Positions 7,739 to 17,232 are shown, counted from the first letter of the stretch. The stretch is DNA of 64,000 nucleotides from Rhizobium sp. 9140 (GCF_900067135.1 NZ_FJUR01000003.1:99069-163068), one strand, 5' to 3'. The notes: a model not told the origin generated them from the letters alone. A program made the numbers and translations.

Positions 7739-8617
7739 CTAACTCGACAACAAGAAGCCAGCGAGTACCTCGTTGAAACGGTCTGGCGCCTCGATAAAGG
7801 AAAAGTGCGCCCCACCTTCATTCTCGTCGAAGATGATCAGCTTTGATCCCGCGATCTGACTGTGAATCCACTTCTGCGAGCGAGCGTCGACATGACTGAC
7901 ACGGCCTCCCACGATGAGCGTTGGCCGGTCGATCCGGGTAAGAATATCACTCCAGTCGATTGAGCAGTGATTGACGAAAAGGCTAGCGGCAAGCCGGGGA
8001 TCCACCCTGAGGTTCTCCGCCAGCAGCCAATCCTTTAGCTCTGTCGGGATTTGTTTGGTCACCATTGAGTCGAGAAAGGCGCTTCGTGTTGCATGGCCAT
8101 CGGCGCCCATGATTTGCTCAGCAATTGAAAGCATGGTGGCGCTGTCAAAAAGGGCACCCGCATTGACCACATCCTCTTCGCTCATTCCGGGCTGGCGCAT
8201 CACAGACGCCGGTTCATCAACGAAGACCAGGCGGTCAATCTGCCTGGTGCCGCACAGGTCGATCATTGCCCAGGCCACAGAGGCTCCCATCGACCACCCG
8301 ACAATGTCAGCGCGTTCGATTTGCTCATGCTGCATCAGTTCCTGTACGTCGCGGGCGAACCGATAGATCCGATAACCATGCGTCGCATCGGGGGATTGAC
8401 CATGCCCACGAAAGTCGAGTGCGATGACGCGCCGACTTTTTGATAGATGGACGATCTGATGCCGGAACATTGCCGCCGACTGCGACCAGCCGGGCAACAG
8501 GATCAGTGCTTTGCCTGATCCCTCATCGGTATAGGCGAGTGTTGCCCCGTCTGTCAACGGCGGAGTAAAATCCTGCCACGCGGCGGCGCAAAAGTCGGCC
8601 ACTTGTGGCGCGCGCAT
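7739..8617 (-). CDS. Alpha/beta hydrolase whose 5' end is replaced by IS sequence
   Basis: An alpha/beta-hydrolase fold protein: oxyanion-loop region LILLPGWSQSAAMF, LDFRGHGQSPD, nucleophile elbow VGWSMGAS (Ser in GWSMG), and a C-terminal His in GGAHFSFIEAP. The gene proper ends at 8551. The first 22 residues (MRAPQVADFC to FTPPLT) are encoded by the end of IS copy A, so the native start has been lost and an ATG inside the IS now opens the frame. Only about ten native residues appear to be missing, so an active enzyme is possible if this start is translated. The substrate is unknown; the fold resembles 3-oxoadipate enol-lactonase-like hydrolases. Confidence 0.7.
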   Translation of the reverse strand: MRAPQVADFCAAAWQDFTPPLTDGATLAYTDEGSGKALILLPGWSQSAAMFRHQIVHLSKSRRVIALDFRGHGQSPDATHGYRIYRFARDVQELMQHEQIERADIVGWSMGASVAWAMIDLCGTRQIDRLVFVDEPASVMRQPGMSEEDVVNAGALFDSATMLSIAEQIMGADGHATRSAFLDSMVTKQIPTELKDWLLAENLRVDPRLAASLFVNHCSIDWSDILTRIDRPTLIVGGRVSHVDARSQKWIHSQIAGSKLIIFDENEGGAHFSFIEAPDRFNEVLAGFLLSS

Positions 8618-8663
8618 GAGACCGCCGGGAGGGCTTAGGCCCGAGCGGGGGTCTCATGCGCGC
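8610..8663. repeat. Stem-loop between istB and the IS end (copy A)
   Basis: GCGCGCATGAGACC (8610-8623) pairs perfectly with GGTCTCATGCGCGC (8650-8663) around a 26-base GC-rich loop, just beyond the istB stop. The same structure occurs in copy B (28153-28206). Copy C keeps it with altered but still complementary arms, which argues for a selected role such as terminator or transposition control. Confidence 0.6.
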
Positions 8664-8683
8664 GTTGCGATTTTCGAAGGGCG

Positions 8684-9442
8684 TCAGCCGGCCTTTCGGG
8701 CGCGGCTTTGGGCGAGACGATAGCTGTCGCCGTTCATCTCGAGGATGCTGACGTGATGGGTGATGCGGTCGAGCAAAGCGCCGGTCAGGCGCTCGGACCC
8801 CAAGGTTTCCGTCCATTCGTCAAAAGGAAGGTTGCTGGTGATCAGGGTCGCGCCTCGCTCGTATCGTTGCGAGATCAGCTCGAACAGCAATTCCGCGCCG
8901 GTCTTTGACAGCGGCACGAAGCCCAGTTCATCGATGATCAACAGCTGGTAGGCGGCCATCTGCTTCTGGAACCGGATGAGACGCCGCTCGTCGCGCGCCT
9001 CCATCATCTCGCTGACCAGTGCGGCCGCTGTCGTGAACCCAACGGACAGGCCCTTCTGGCAGGCGGCCAGGCCGAGGCCGAGCGCCACATGGGTCTTGCC
9101 CGTGCCGCTGGGGCCGAGAGCGATAACGTTCTCCCTGCGCTCGATCCATTCGCAGCGCGCCAGTTCCAGCACCTGCATCCTGTTCAGCTTTGGGATGGCG
9201 GCGAAGTCGAAACTGTCGAGGCTTTTGACGACCGGGAACCTGGCCGCCTTGATGCGACGCTCGACCTTGCGACGGTCCCGTTCGATCATCTCCCGCTCGG
9301 CAAGCCGGGTGAGGTATCCGACATGATCGACGCCTTCGGTGGCGCACAGCCGGGCCAGCTTCTGGTACTCGCGCTGGAAACTCGGCAGCTTCAGGGTTTT
9401 GAGATAATGGGTGAGAAGGATCTCGGGTGCTTGGGTGTTCAT
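8684..9442 (-). CDS. istB: IstB ATPase, IS21 helper protein (copy A)
   Basis: 252 residues from the ATG at 9442, which overlaps the istA stop by four bases (ATGA), the normal IS21 arrangement for coupled translation. It has an AAA+ core related to DnaC: Walker A GPSGTGKTHVALGLG, Walker B LLIIDELGF, and the arginine-bearing segment SERLTGALLDRITHH. IstB selects target DNA and stimulates the IstA transposase. An upstream in-frame extension exists but is translated from istA in another frame, so it was not used. Intact and probably active. Confidence 0.92.
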   Translation of the reverse strand: MNTQAPEILLTHYLKTLKLPSFQREYQKLARLCATEGVDHVGYLTRLAEREMIERDRRKVERRIKAARFPVVKSLDSFDFAAIPKLNRMQVLELARCEWIERRENVIALGPSGTGKTHVALGLGLAACQKGLSVGFTTAAALVSEMMEARDERRLIRFQKQMAAYQLLIIDELGFVPLSKTGAELLFELISQRYERGATLITSNLPFDEWTETLGSERLTGALLDRITHHVSILEMNGDSYRLAQSRARKAG

Positions 9443-10935
9443 GCGACTTCTCCCGCATCCGACGACAGGAGACGCATATACGCCTTCGCCGATGTCGTCT
9501 CGACCGTCGCCCTCGGCAAATACGGGTAGATGGACAGGTCCAGTCTGGGCGGCCGGCGTTCCACCCGGCACAGGATCAGATGCTTGACGGCGTCAAAGCC
9601 AATGGCGCCAAGCTGGATCGCCTGCTTCACCGCCGCATGCAGATCGGCGAGTTCGAAGCTCTCCAGCAGGCGGAGGACCTGCACGTACTCACGCCGGCCG
9701 TGTTTGGCCATGCGGCCTTCCATCAACCGGCGCAGCGTAGCGAACTCTTGCGGCAAGTCCCAGCCCTGGAGGGGCGCTGCCTGATCCAGCGAATTGATCT
9801 TCTGCTCGATCAGCGGCAGGTAATGGACAGGATCGAAGACGACGTCTTCCCGTTCCCAGCACCGAGGATGGCGGGCGATGATCTCGCCACGGCCACCAAT
9901 GACCACTTCGTTGACATAGCCGCGCACCCACACATCCTGATGGCCATAGGCGACCGGGACGGAATAGTCGTTGGTCTTGTAGCGCACCAGCGACTGCGCC
10001 GTCACCTTGGCACTTGCCTGGTCGCAGGCATCAAATGGCGAGGCTGGCAAGGCGCGCATGGCAGCCAGATCGCGCCGCAAGCGCTCGCCGATCGTCTCGC
10101 TCTCGCCGCGCAGCCTGTCGCGCTGGCGCTTCCGGCACTGCTCCTCCAGAAAGGTGTTGAACGCCTCCCATGTCGCAAACTGCGGGATCGGTACCATGAA
10201 GTTGCGCCGGGCATAGCCGACGAGACCCTCGACGTTCCCCTTGTCGTTGCCCTTGCCGGGACGGCCATAGCGATCCCGGATAAGGTAGTGGGACAGGAAG
10301 CCGCTGAACAACGTCGCGCGCTTGCGGGTGCCGTCAGGCAAAATCTTCGCCACCAGGCAACGGTCGTTGTCGTAGACGATCGATTGCGGCACGGCGCCGA
10401 AGAAAGCGAACGCATGGACATGGCCATCGACCCAGGCCTCGGCCACTGCCGCCGGATAGGCCCGCACGTAGCAGCCGTCGCTGTGCGGAAGGTCGAGCAC
10501 GAAGAAATGCGCCTTCTGCTCGACACCGCCGATGACCACCATCGCCTCACCGAAATCGGCCTGCGCATGGCCGGGCGGATGCGACAGCGGCACGAACACT
10601 TCCTGGCGGCGCTGATCCCGCTCGCGCATGTAATCCTTGATGATCGTATAGCCGCCAGTGAACCCGCATTCGTCTCGAAGCCGGTCAAACACCCGCTTGG
10701 CCGTATGGCGCTGCTTGCGCGGCACTTGTCTGTCTTCGTCCAGCCAGTGATCGATCGTCGAGACAAACGCATCCAGCTTGGGCCGCCGGATCGGTGATTG
10801 TCGCTGATAGCCAGGTGGCGTCGAATAGGACAGCATCTTGGAAACGCTGTCGCGCGATATGTTGAAATGCTTTGCAGCCTGACGCCGGCTCATGCCTTCC
10901 GAGCAAGCCAGTCGAACCTTCAGATATAATTCCAC
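9439..10935 (-). CDS. istA: IstA transposase (copy A)
   Basis: 498 residues. An N-terminal helix-turn-helix (SRRQAAKHFNISRDSVSKML) binds the IS ends. The DDE catalytic core is visible as QADFGEA (first Asp), IVYDNDRCL (second Asp) and EGLVGYARR (Glu), after which a beta-barrel-like C-terminus follows (YSVPVAYGHQDVWVRGY). This is the full length for IS21 transposases, with no frameshift. It is the first gene of the istAB operon and is duplicated exactly in copy B. Confidence 0.93.
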   Translation of the reverse strand: MELYLKVRLACSEGMSRRQAAKHFNISRDSVSKMLSYSTPPGYQRQSPIRRPKLDAFVSTIDHWLDEDRQVPRKQRHTAKRVFDRLRDECGFTGGYTIIKDYMRERDQRRQEVFVPLSHPPGHAQADFGEAMVVIGGVEQKAHFFVLDLPHSDGCYVRAYPAAVAEAWVDGHVHAFAFFGAVPQSIVYDNDRCLVAKILPDGTRKRATLFSGFLSHYLIRDRYGRPGKGNDKGNVEGLVGYARRNFMVPIPQFATWEAFNTFLEEQCRKRQRDRLRGESETIGERLRRDLAAMRALPASPFDACDQASAKVTAQSLVRYKTNDYSVPVAYGHQDVWVRGYVNEVVIGGRGEIIARHPRCWEREDVVFDPVHYLPLIEQKINSLDQAAPLQGWDLPQEFATLRRLMEGRMAKHGRREYVQVLRLLESFELADLHAAVKQAIQLGAIGFDAVKHLILCRVERRPPRLDLSIYPYLPRATVETTSAKAYMRLLSSDAGEVA

Positions 10936-11057
10936 GGTATAGATCCCCAGGCCCTCCTGCGCTCATTGCAGAAGAGAAATAGGTGGCCGACTTTTACGCC
11001 GCCCGAAGCGGGACAATCCCGCCGCTACCGTGGTCTAATTTTGCACCGCCGCTCTCA

Positions 11058-11545
11058 GCAGACTACAACCGCGCGAAATGCTGCTTCTTAGCCTCTCTGA
11101 CCTGCGGGCGGAGATGCCAGAGGAATACTTTCATAGCTTTTTTGCAACGAGCCAAATCGTAGACAAAATTGTTGTTATCGTGAGAACTGAACAGGAATCC
11201 CTGGCGCTCAACTTCTATCGATTTAAGGAGAGCGGCCCGTTCAACCGAAGCGAGGACACACTCCGAATACCCTTCTGGCGCGTCATCTCCCAGCTTGCGC
11301 TGATGCACTATACTGGCGGAAATGCTGCCCGGCTCCGCAGTCCTCTGAATTCGCTATCCAAGCGTGAGAAGGACATTTGCGAGGCGATGCTTATGGGACT
11401 GGCGTCGGATGCAATTGCCTGGAAGCTCAATATTTCCGTCAATTCAGTAAAGACCTATCGGCAACGCGCTTACGAAAAATTGGGGATCAATTCGAAAGCT
11501 GCACTCTTCTCCCTCTGCAACCAGCAGAGCGCCTATAGCGACTGA
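11058..11545 (+). pseudogene. LuxR-family regulator, 5' end removed by IS copy A
   Basis: The frame is open from the IS edge to a stop at 11545; the first internal ATG is at 11078. The C-terminal 60 residues are a clear LuxR-type helix-turn-helix (LSKREKDICEAMLMGLASDA then ISVNSVKTYRQRAYEKLG). The preceding 90 residues resemble the end of a sensory domain (LALNFYRFKESGPF...). Relatives with this layout are about 230-260 residues, so 80 or more residues have probably been cut off at 11057. A truncated DNA-binding fragment could still be made but would have lost signal input. Confidence 0.65.
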
Positions 11546-11726
11546 AGCCGTCGTTTTCGCTTCATTCCCCAGACGTACCAGTCTTGGGCCTTGGGTTCGC
11601 TCAAGACATCGGGAGCGCTGAAAGGGGAACCTCCACGGGTTTCGTCACCTACTCCAGGGGACAGACCTGGCGCGCATCATCAGCCTATCATCTGATAATT
11701 CGAGCGGCGCCAAGGAGGAGGTAATT

Positions 11727-13355
11727 GTGAGACCCGCAGGACGCAGCGAGACCGAGTCTCTCTATTTTCACTATCCATATTTCGATGCACCGGGGAAAGA
11801 AGCCCGTGACGCAAAGCGTGTTATCAAAGTGGCGATCGTCGGCGCCGGACCGGTTGGTATGACCGCTGCGCTCACCTTGGCAAGCCAGGGCGTCTCCTCT
11901 GTCGTCTTCGACAACAAATCCACGTTCAATGACGGCAGCCGTGCGATTTGCGTTGCCCGCCCGAGCTATTACATTCTCGGCAGGCTCGGTATCGCCGCAC
12001 CGTTCGTCGAAAAGGCACTCCCCTGGACGACTGGGCGATCATTCTATCGAGGAACACAAATCCTCGAATTCAAGATGCCGGACAGCGAAAATGAAAAGTT
12101 CCGGCCGATGTACAATATCCAGCAACAGTATATCGAACAATTCCTATGGGAGGCTATCAAGGCTAACCCACTGATCGAAACCCGCTGGCAAAGTTCTGTG
12201 GATGAGATCGAGAATGCCGAGGATGGCCTTCGTCTCACGATCAAGGATCCAGATGGCATATATTCAGTCGATGCGGAATGGGTGCTTGCTTGCGACGGGG
12301 CGCGAAGTAGTATCCGCGCAAAGCGAGGGCTCCGGCTCCGAGGCCAGAACTTTGAGGGACGCTATGTCATCGCCGATGTTCAGATGGACCACGACTTTCC
12401 CACAATAAGAAGAGCGCTTTTCGATCCACGCTGCCGACCCGGGGGAACGGTGCTTATCCACCGGCAACCAGAGAATATCTGGCGGATTGACTATCAGCTT
12501 GAGGGACATGAGGAGACAGAAGAGGCGATCAAAGAAGAAGCCATCCGGGCAGGCGTTCAGGCCGTCCTTGATGAAATCGGCCATTCCGGACCATGGGAGC
12601 TCGAGTGGTGGAGCATCTATTCGGCCAACACGCTTGCGCTCGATGACTACCGCGACGGACGGGTATTTTTTGTCGGCGACAGCGCTCACATTGTGCCGAT
12701 TTTTGGCGTTCGCGGCCTGAACAACGGCCTTGCAGACGCTGCCAATATTGGCTGGAAACTCGGCTGGGTTATCAATCAAAAAGCCGGCGCAGCACTGCTT
12801 GACACCTACTCGCCAGAACGCCGTGGCGCGACGCTTGACGTCTTTGCCAACGCTTCCAAGACCGCTCGATTCATGACTCCCGGCACCTATGGTTGGCGCC
12901 TCATGCGTGATGCCGCGCTTTCACTCGCTCTCACCCATTCGTTTGCGGGCGCCTTGGCCAATCCCCGCCAGATGACTGCCTACACCTACAATGGAAGCAA
13001 GGTAATCATCTCAGATGACGGGGACTTCACTGCGGGACCGGTGGCCGGATCCGCGTTCCAGGACGTCCGTCTCGATGACGGATATCTGTCCGAAAGACTG
13101 GGGAACGGTTTCACCGTGCTATGTTTTGACGAGAAGCTTGCTGCGCAGCTCGATGCCGCAATCGCTCCTGATGCAGACATCACAATCCTTTCGTTCTCCT
13201 GCTGCTCTCCGGTCGCAGAGGCCTACGGCGCGGTCAACGGAACCGTCTATCTCATACGGCCGGACACACATATCACCGGCCGGTGGCGTGAACCCAAATT
13301 GGCCACGGTTTTGGGCGCCTATTGCGTTGCAACCTGCCAGCAGGGGGCTCTCTGA
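11727..13355 (+). CDS. FAD-dependent aromatic-ring monooxygenase (PheA/TfdB/MhpA type)
   Basis: 542 residues from a GTG preceded by a very strong ribosome site (AAGGAGGAGG). The N-terminal Rossmann motif is VAIVGAGPVGMTAALTLA (GxGxxG). The second FAD motif, FFVGDSAHIVPIFGVRGLN, is the GD motif of group A flavoprotein hydroxylases, and a C-terminal thioredoxin-like segment follows. The family hydroxylates phenols, resorcinols or hydroxyphenylpropionates using NAD(P)H and oxygen; the exact substrate is not evident. The stop overlaps the start of a DUF2783 gene. First intact gene inside the IS-flanked segment. Confidence 0.85.
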   Translation: MRPAGRSETESLYFHYPYFDAPGKEARDAKRVIKVAIVGAGPVGMTAALTLASQGVSSVVFDNKSTFNDGSRAICVARPSYYILGRLGIAAPFVEKALPWTTGRSFYRGTQILEFKMPDSENEKFRPMYNIQQQYIEQFLWEAIKANPLIETRWQSSVDEIENAEDGLRLTIKDPDGIYSVDAEWVLACDGARSSIRAKRGLRLRGQNFEGRYVIADVQMDHDFPTIRRALFDPRCRPGGTVLIHRQPENIWRIDYQLEGHEETEEAIKEEAIRAGVQAVLDEIGHSGPWELEWWSIYSANTLALDDYRDGRVFFVGDSAHIVPIFGVRGLNNGLADAANIGWKLGWVINQKAGAALLDTYSPERRGATLDVFANASKTARFMTPGTYGWRLMRDAALSLALTHSFAGALANPRQMTAYTYNGSKVIISDDGDFTAGPVAGSAFQDVRLDDGYLSERLGNGFTVLCFDEKLAAQLDAAIAPDADITILSFSCCSPVAEAYGAVNGTVYLIRPDTHITGRWREPKLATVLGAYCVATCQQGAL

Positions 13356-13549
13356 TGGGCAACGACGGAATTGAAGCCATCTATGAAGCAATCGCTACAA
13401 AGATAGATGAGGTCGGCAAGGAACAGGTCGAGCTCTACTTGGCTAAACTGGCGCTTCTGCTTGCTGAGGCCGTGGGAAACCAACAGACTGCAATGCGATG
13501 TGTCTCGGACGCAGCTGCTTCCCTAATACCGGCAGCAGAAAGCTGGTAG
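13355..13549 (+). CDS. DUF2783 small protein, partner of the FAD monooxygenase
   Basis: 64 residues, start overlapping the preceding stop by one base (TGATG), so it is translationally coupled to the monooxygenase. The helical sequence (IEAIYEAIATKI, then VELYLAKLALLLAEAVGN) resembles DUF2783, a family of about 60-70 residues usually found next to PheA/TfdB-type FAD hydroxylases. Its function is not established; an accessory or stabilising subunit is plausible. No signal peptide or membrane segment. Confidence 0.6.
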   Translation: MGNDGIEAIYEAIATKIDEVGKEQVELYLAKLALLLAEAVGNQQTAMRCVSDAAASLIPAAESW

Positions 13550-13808
13550 GAAAGATAGGAGCCCGACGTAGTGTTCGCGACGACGCCGTTCGTTGCTCCC
13601 GCTCTCGACCGCTTTCCTGCCGGTCGGCTTGGCGGTTCACCGGGAACTTGCCGTTGGTTTAACTCACAGGGGCGGCAGGTCTGGAGGCCGACTTGGCCCG
13701 TTGGTTTTCGCCATTTCACACACGGTGTCCGACATTGCTGCCAGCGGTATCGACTGCCGGAAAGCCACCATTATTGGATGCTCCACTTTGGTTGGAAAGG
13801 GAGACGCT

Positions 13809-14816
13809 ATGTCCATCCGACGGTTCGCACTCTTGCTTGTCCTTGGTATTCTCGTTGCAGGCACGGTCCACGCCCAGACGTGGCAGGACATCGATCCGAT
13901 TTCCGCCGGTTGGTCGGCGGAGCGGCTCGAGGCAGCCCGGCTGCACTCGAAAGCACTCGGACCTACCGCGCTGATGATCGTCCAGGACGGACGGGTGGTC
14001 GCGCGGTGGGGCGACACCTCCAGGAAAGTGAATATGGCATCCGTTCGCAAAAGCCTGCTCAGCGCTCTTTACGGCAGTGCGGTTGCCGAGGGTCGGGTCA
14101 ATCTTTCGGCCCGCCTTTCCGAACTTGGTATTGACGACAATACTCCCAGCCTTACGGCCGAGGAGAAAACCGCGACAATTCGTGATCTGCTGATGTCGCG
14201 GTCGGGTATCTATCATCCTGCTGCCCACGAGACTGCTGATATCAAGCGCAAGCGTCCCATACGCGGAAGTCACTCACCCGGGACGTTTTGGTTCTATAAC
14301 AACTGGGACTTTAACGTTCTGGGGACGATTTACCGACAACAGACCGGCGAGGACATCTTTATGAGCTTCGCGAACCGGATCGCTGGACCGATTGGTATGG
14401 AGGATTTCTCAGTCAAGGACGGCCGATACGATCTCGAAAAGCTGTCCGAACATCCCGCCTATCCTATCCGGCTAAGCGCCCGCGATGCCGCGCGTTTTGG
14501 CCAGCTTTTCCTGAATGATGGGAGGTGGGGCGCAAAACAGATCATCCCGGCGTCTTGGGTCAGGGAATCGACGACTGCCTATTCGTGGGCAAAGCGGATA
14601 CGGCAGGGCTATGGCTACATGTGGTGGACACTTCCGGAGGATACTTGGGGTCCGAATGCATTCTACGCTTCCGGCTACGGTGGACAGATTATCGCCGTCG
14701 TGCCGTCAAAACGGCTGGTGGCCGTGCAAACCGTAGATCTAAACCAGAACCCGAAGGGGGTTCGCACGAGCGCATTCGTCGACCTGCTAAAAGAGATCGC
14801 TGTCGCTTCCCCGTGA
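13809..14816 (+). CDS. Exported serine hydrolase of the beta-lactamase/class C family
   Basis: 335 residues. Signal peptide (RRFALLLVLGILVAGTVHAQ, cut after HAQ) and periplasmic fold. SVRKSLLSALYG gives the catalytic Ser-x-x-Lys, FYNNWDFNVLG the Tyr-x-Asn element, and SGYGGQIIAVVP the third-strand motif (GYGG in place of KTG/HxG). This family includes esterases, peptidases and oligomer hydrolases as well as beta-lactamases; the signature does not support calling it an antibiotic-resistance enzyme. The ATG at 13809 is chosen because it opens the signal peptide and has GGGAGA upstream; the frame also extends further 5'. Confidence 0.8.
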   Translation: MSIRRFALLLVLGILVAGTVHAQTWQDIDPISAGWSAERLEAARLHSKALGPTALMIVQDGRVVARWGDTSRKVNMASVRKSLLSALYGSAVAEGRVNLSARLSELGIDDNTPSLTAEEKTATIRDLLMSRSGIYHPAAHETADIKRKRPIRGSHSPGTFWFYNNWDFNVLGTIYRQQTGEDIFMSFANRIAGPIGMEDFSVKDGRYDLEKLSEHPAYPIRLSARDAARFGQLFLNDGRWGAKQIIPASWVRESTTAYSWAKRIRQGYGYMWWTLPEDTWGPNAFYASGYGGQIIAVVPSKRLVAVQTVDLNQNPKGVRTSAFVDLLKEIAVASP

Positions 14817-14837
14817 AGATGTGGTGACGCACATCTT
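14816..14837 (+). terminator. Short hairpin after the serine hydrolase stop
   Basis: AAGATGTG and CACATCTT form an 8-base perfect stem around a 6-base loop directly at the stop codon. There is no uridine run after it, so it may be a weak or factor-assisted terminator. Confidence 0.35.
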
Positions 14838-15257
14838 ATACAAGCGTCGCTCATGTTTTCAGCGTCCTGCGCACCTCCACTACCGCGGTCTCACCCCGTT
14901 GAGTGAAAAATTTCCTCTCTATTCTGGGCTTGCTTGGGCTATCGGAACGTGACCTAAGACGGCATCGAGTGATAGCTTCGGGAAACCAACAGATATTCCG
15001 GCTTGAACCTGGCCGGTCGACGCTACCGCCATGCCAAGCCGGGCGCGACGCGGCGTAGCATCGCGCAGGCGCTGTAAATAACTTGGGGCACCCCATTAAT
15101 TCAATCTTGAGGCATGCCCCCAATTTAGGGACTTTGTCCGGTGCATCGCCACGCGGAGCAACTTTGACATCTTCTGTTCCTCTTTCGGATTTCTATAAAA
15201 TTACAAAAATTGCATAAACGCTCGATCAAGTCCGGCCTCGCGGTCAAGGCTCTATAT
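14838..15257. other. Intergenic stretch without a recognised gene
   Basis: No complete gene is supported between the serine hydrolase and the 3' end of tctA. A minus-strand frame at about 14930-15090 (containing ARLGMAVASTG) is open but lacks a start and family match. It may be the tail of a decayed gene. Confidence 0.4.
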
Positions 15258-16760
15258 TTAATCCTCCTGAAACGCTTGCTTGCGTCCTTTGCGCACTGAC
15301 GGCAGCAGTACGGCGGCAAGCAGCACGAACGCAACGATCAGCAGCCCCGCGCTGACAGGACGGGTGATGAGCACGCTCGGATCGCCTTTCGAGAACAGCA
15401 AGGCGCGGCGGAGGAATTCCTCCATCATCGGGCCGAGGATGAACGCGAGCAGCATCGGTGCGGGTTCGGCATCAAATTTGCGAAAGACGTAGCCGACGAC
15501 GCCGAACAGCGCCATCGCATAGACATCAAACGTGTTGTTGTTGACGCTGAAGACCCCGATCGCGCAGAACACGATGATGATCGGAAAGAGCAGGTGGTAG
15601 GGAATGGCGATCATCCTCACCCAGAGCCCAATCAATGGCAGGTTAAGGACGAGCAGCATCAGGTTCCCGATCCACATGGAGACGATCAGGCCCCAAAACA
15701 GCGTCGGTTGTTCGGTCATGACCGACGGACCCGGCTGAACTCCCTGGATGATCATCGCGCCGATCATCAGCGCCATGACCGAGTTGGACGGCAGGCCCAG
15801 CGTCAGCATCGGGATGAAGGATGTCTGGGCGCCGGCATTGTTGGCCGCTTCCGGACCGGCGACACCCTCGATGGCGCCTTTGCCAAACTCTTCGGGACGC
15901 TTTGACAGCTTCTTTTCCAGTGAATAAGAACCGAAGGAAGCAAGCGCGGCACCACCGCCTGGCAGGATGCCAAGCAGAGAGCCAAGTGCCGTGCCGCGCA
16001 GGATTGGTGCAGTGATGCGCTTCCAGTCTTCCTTCGTCGGCATCAGCCCAGTCACGCGCTTTGTCATCACCGAGCGGTCGGCCTCATTTTCCAGATTGGC
16101 GATGATCTCACCCAGCCCGAAGACGCCCATGGCGATGACCACGAAATTCAGACCGTCCGAGAGAAGCGGCATATCAAACGTGTACCGCGGCACAGCGGAG
16201 TTGACGTCGGTTCCAACCATGCCCAGCAGGAGCCCCACAAGGATCATGCCGAGCGCATGCAGCAGCGGCCCGGATGCCATGACGATCGAGGCGATCAGGC
16301 CGAGAGCCATTAGCGAAAAATATTCTGCCGGGCCGAACTGCAACGCGACCGCTGCAAGAGCCGGCGCGAACACCGCGATAAGGATCGTCGAGATCGTTCC
16401 CGCAATGAAGGAGCCGATTGCCGCTGTCGACAGGGCGCGACCGGCATGGCCCTGACGAGCCATCTGGTAGCCATCGAGCGCTGTGACGACGGAGGATGGC
16501 TCACCTGGCAGGTTGACCAGAATAGCGGTCGTCGAACCACCATATTGTGCACCGTAGTAGATGCCGGCAAGCATGATCAGCGCCGCTTCCGGTGGAAGGC
16601 CGAAGGTGATCGGCAGCAGCATGGCGATGGTGGCAACCGGACCGAGGCCCGGAAGGACGCCGATCGCGGTACCCAGGAAAACGCCAACCAGGCAATAAAA
16701 AAGGTTGTACATCGTGCCGGCGACGGTCAGGCCGAGCCAGAGGTTTGCAAAGATATCCAT
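15258..16760 (-). CDS. tctA: Tripartite tricarboxylate transporter large permease TctA
   Basis: 500 residues from the ATG at 16760, with about 11-12 membrane segments. Family hallmarks are [20 protein letters not shown] near the N-terminus, [22 protein letters not shown], and a repeat of the glycine-rich motif at [18 protein letters not shown]. TctA is the main cation-coupled inner-membrane permease of TTT systems, fed by the periplasmic protein encoded at 18511. The frame extends upstream to 16898, but that part overlaps tctB and is unlike TctA. It forms one operon with tctB, ten bases upstream. Confidence 0.9.
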   Translation of the reverse strand: MDIFANLWLGLTVAGTMYNLFYCLVGVFLGTAIGVLPGLGPVATIAMLLPITFGLPPEAALIMLAGIYYGAQYGGSTTAILVNLPGEPSSVVTALDGYQMARQGHAGRALSTAAIGSFIAGTISTILIAVFAPALAAVALQFGPAEYFSLMALGLIASIVMASGPLLHALGMILVGLLLGMVGTDVNSAVPRYTFDMPLLSDGLNFVVIAMGVFGLGEIIANLENEADRSVMTKRVTGLMPTKEDWKRITAPILRGTALGSLLGILPGGGAALASFGSYSLEKKLSKRPEEFGKGAIEGVAGPEAANNAGAQTSFIPMLTLGLPSNSVMALMIGAMIIQGVQPGPSVMTEQPTLFWGLIVSMWIGNLMLLVLNLPLIGLWVRMIAIPYHLLFPIIIVFCAIGVFSVNNNTFDVYAMALFGVVGYVFRKFDAEPAPMLLAFILGPMMEEFLRRALLFSKGDPSVLITRPVSAGLLIVAFVLLAAVLLPSVRKGRKQAFQED

Positions 16761-16770
16761 CAGGCCAGCC

Positions 16771-17232
16771 TCAGTTTCTAAACCATTCACCAAAAATCGG
16801 CATGGGAAGGCCAAGACCCTCAACAAAAACGACAACACAAAAGACGACGAGTGCCAGAAGCCCAAGTATCGCGCGGCCCTCCAGGCGAAAGCGTTCACTC
16901 GCGGCTGCGGAAATCAGGACCAGCAATGAGAGTGCTATCGCAAGGCCGGCGCGCTCAAGCAGAAAGCCAAAAGCGCAAACCGACAGGGTGACGAGGCCCA
17001 GCCCCTTCCAGTTGATGTCGCCGACCTGCGCCCCATCACGCAATATGCCGCGGCCGAGGGTGACTAGACCGAAAACGATCAGCAGGGAGGAGATGATTGT
17101 CGGAAAATAGCCGGGGCCCATACGGCCAGCGGAGCCGAAACTGTAATCTCGGGCGATGATGAACCCGGCGAGCCCGAGCGCCAAATAAATCGCTCCTATC
17201 CCAAAGTCCCGTTGGCCGCGTATCCGCATCAT
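16771..17232 (-). CDS. tctB: Tripartite tricarboxylate transporter small subunit TctB
   Basis: 153 residues, four hydrophobic segments, with the family feature GRMGPGYFPTIISSLLIVFG near residue 37. TctB is the small membrane subunit paired with TctA. It lies 10 bases before tctA and 24 bases after the GntR-type regulator gene on the same strand, so the three are probably co-transcribed (regulator, tctB, tctA), while tctC is read the other way from the shared promoter region. Confidence 0.85.
   Translation of the reverse strand: MMRIRGQRDFGIGAIYLALGLAGFIIARDYSFGSAGRMGPGYFPTIISSLLIVFGLVTLGRGILRDGAQVGDINWKGLGLVTLSVCAFGFLLERAGLAIALSLLVLISAAASERFRLEGRAILGLLALVVFCVVVFVEGLGLPMPIFGEWFRN

Larger units (their letters stand above)
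8552..11057 (-). mobile_element. IS21-family insertion sequence, copy A
   Basis: A 2506-base element that appears identical to 28095-30600. Termini are TG...CA: the left end begins TGTCAACGGCGGAG and the right end, read inward, begins TGAGAGCGGCGGTG. Each end carries further copies of a CGGCGG-x-G-x-AAAA / GTCGGCCAC unit, the multiple terminal repeats typical of IS21. It holds overlapping istA and istB on the minus strand. Flanking bases (left ...CCCGTC, right GCAGAC...) show no target duplication. It truncates the hydrolase on the left and a LuxR-type gene on the right. Confidence 0.9.

Noticed and set aside
9427..10797. 456-codon open frame on the plus strand (also at 28970-30340)
   Set aside because: It is the complement of istA in both IS copies. 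GC-rich third positions keep the opposite strand open; the sequence has no family similarity and no ribosome site.
13809..14816. Calling the serine hydrolase a beta-lactamase resistance gene
   Set aside because: SxxK and YxN are shared with many esterases and peptidases, and the third motif is GYGG. Resistance is not supported.
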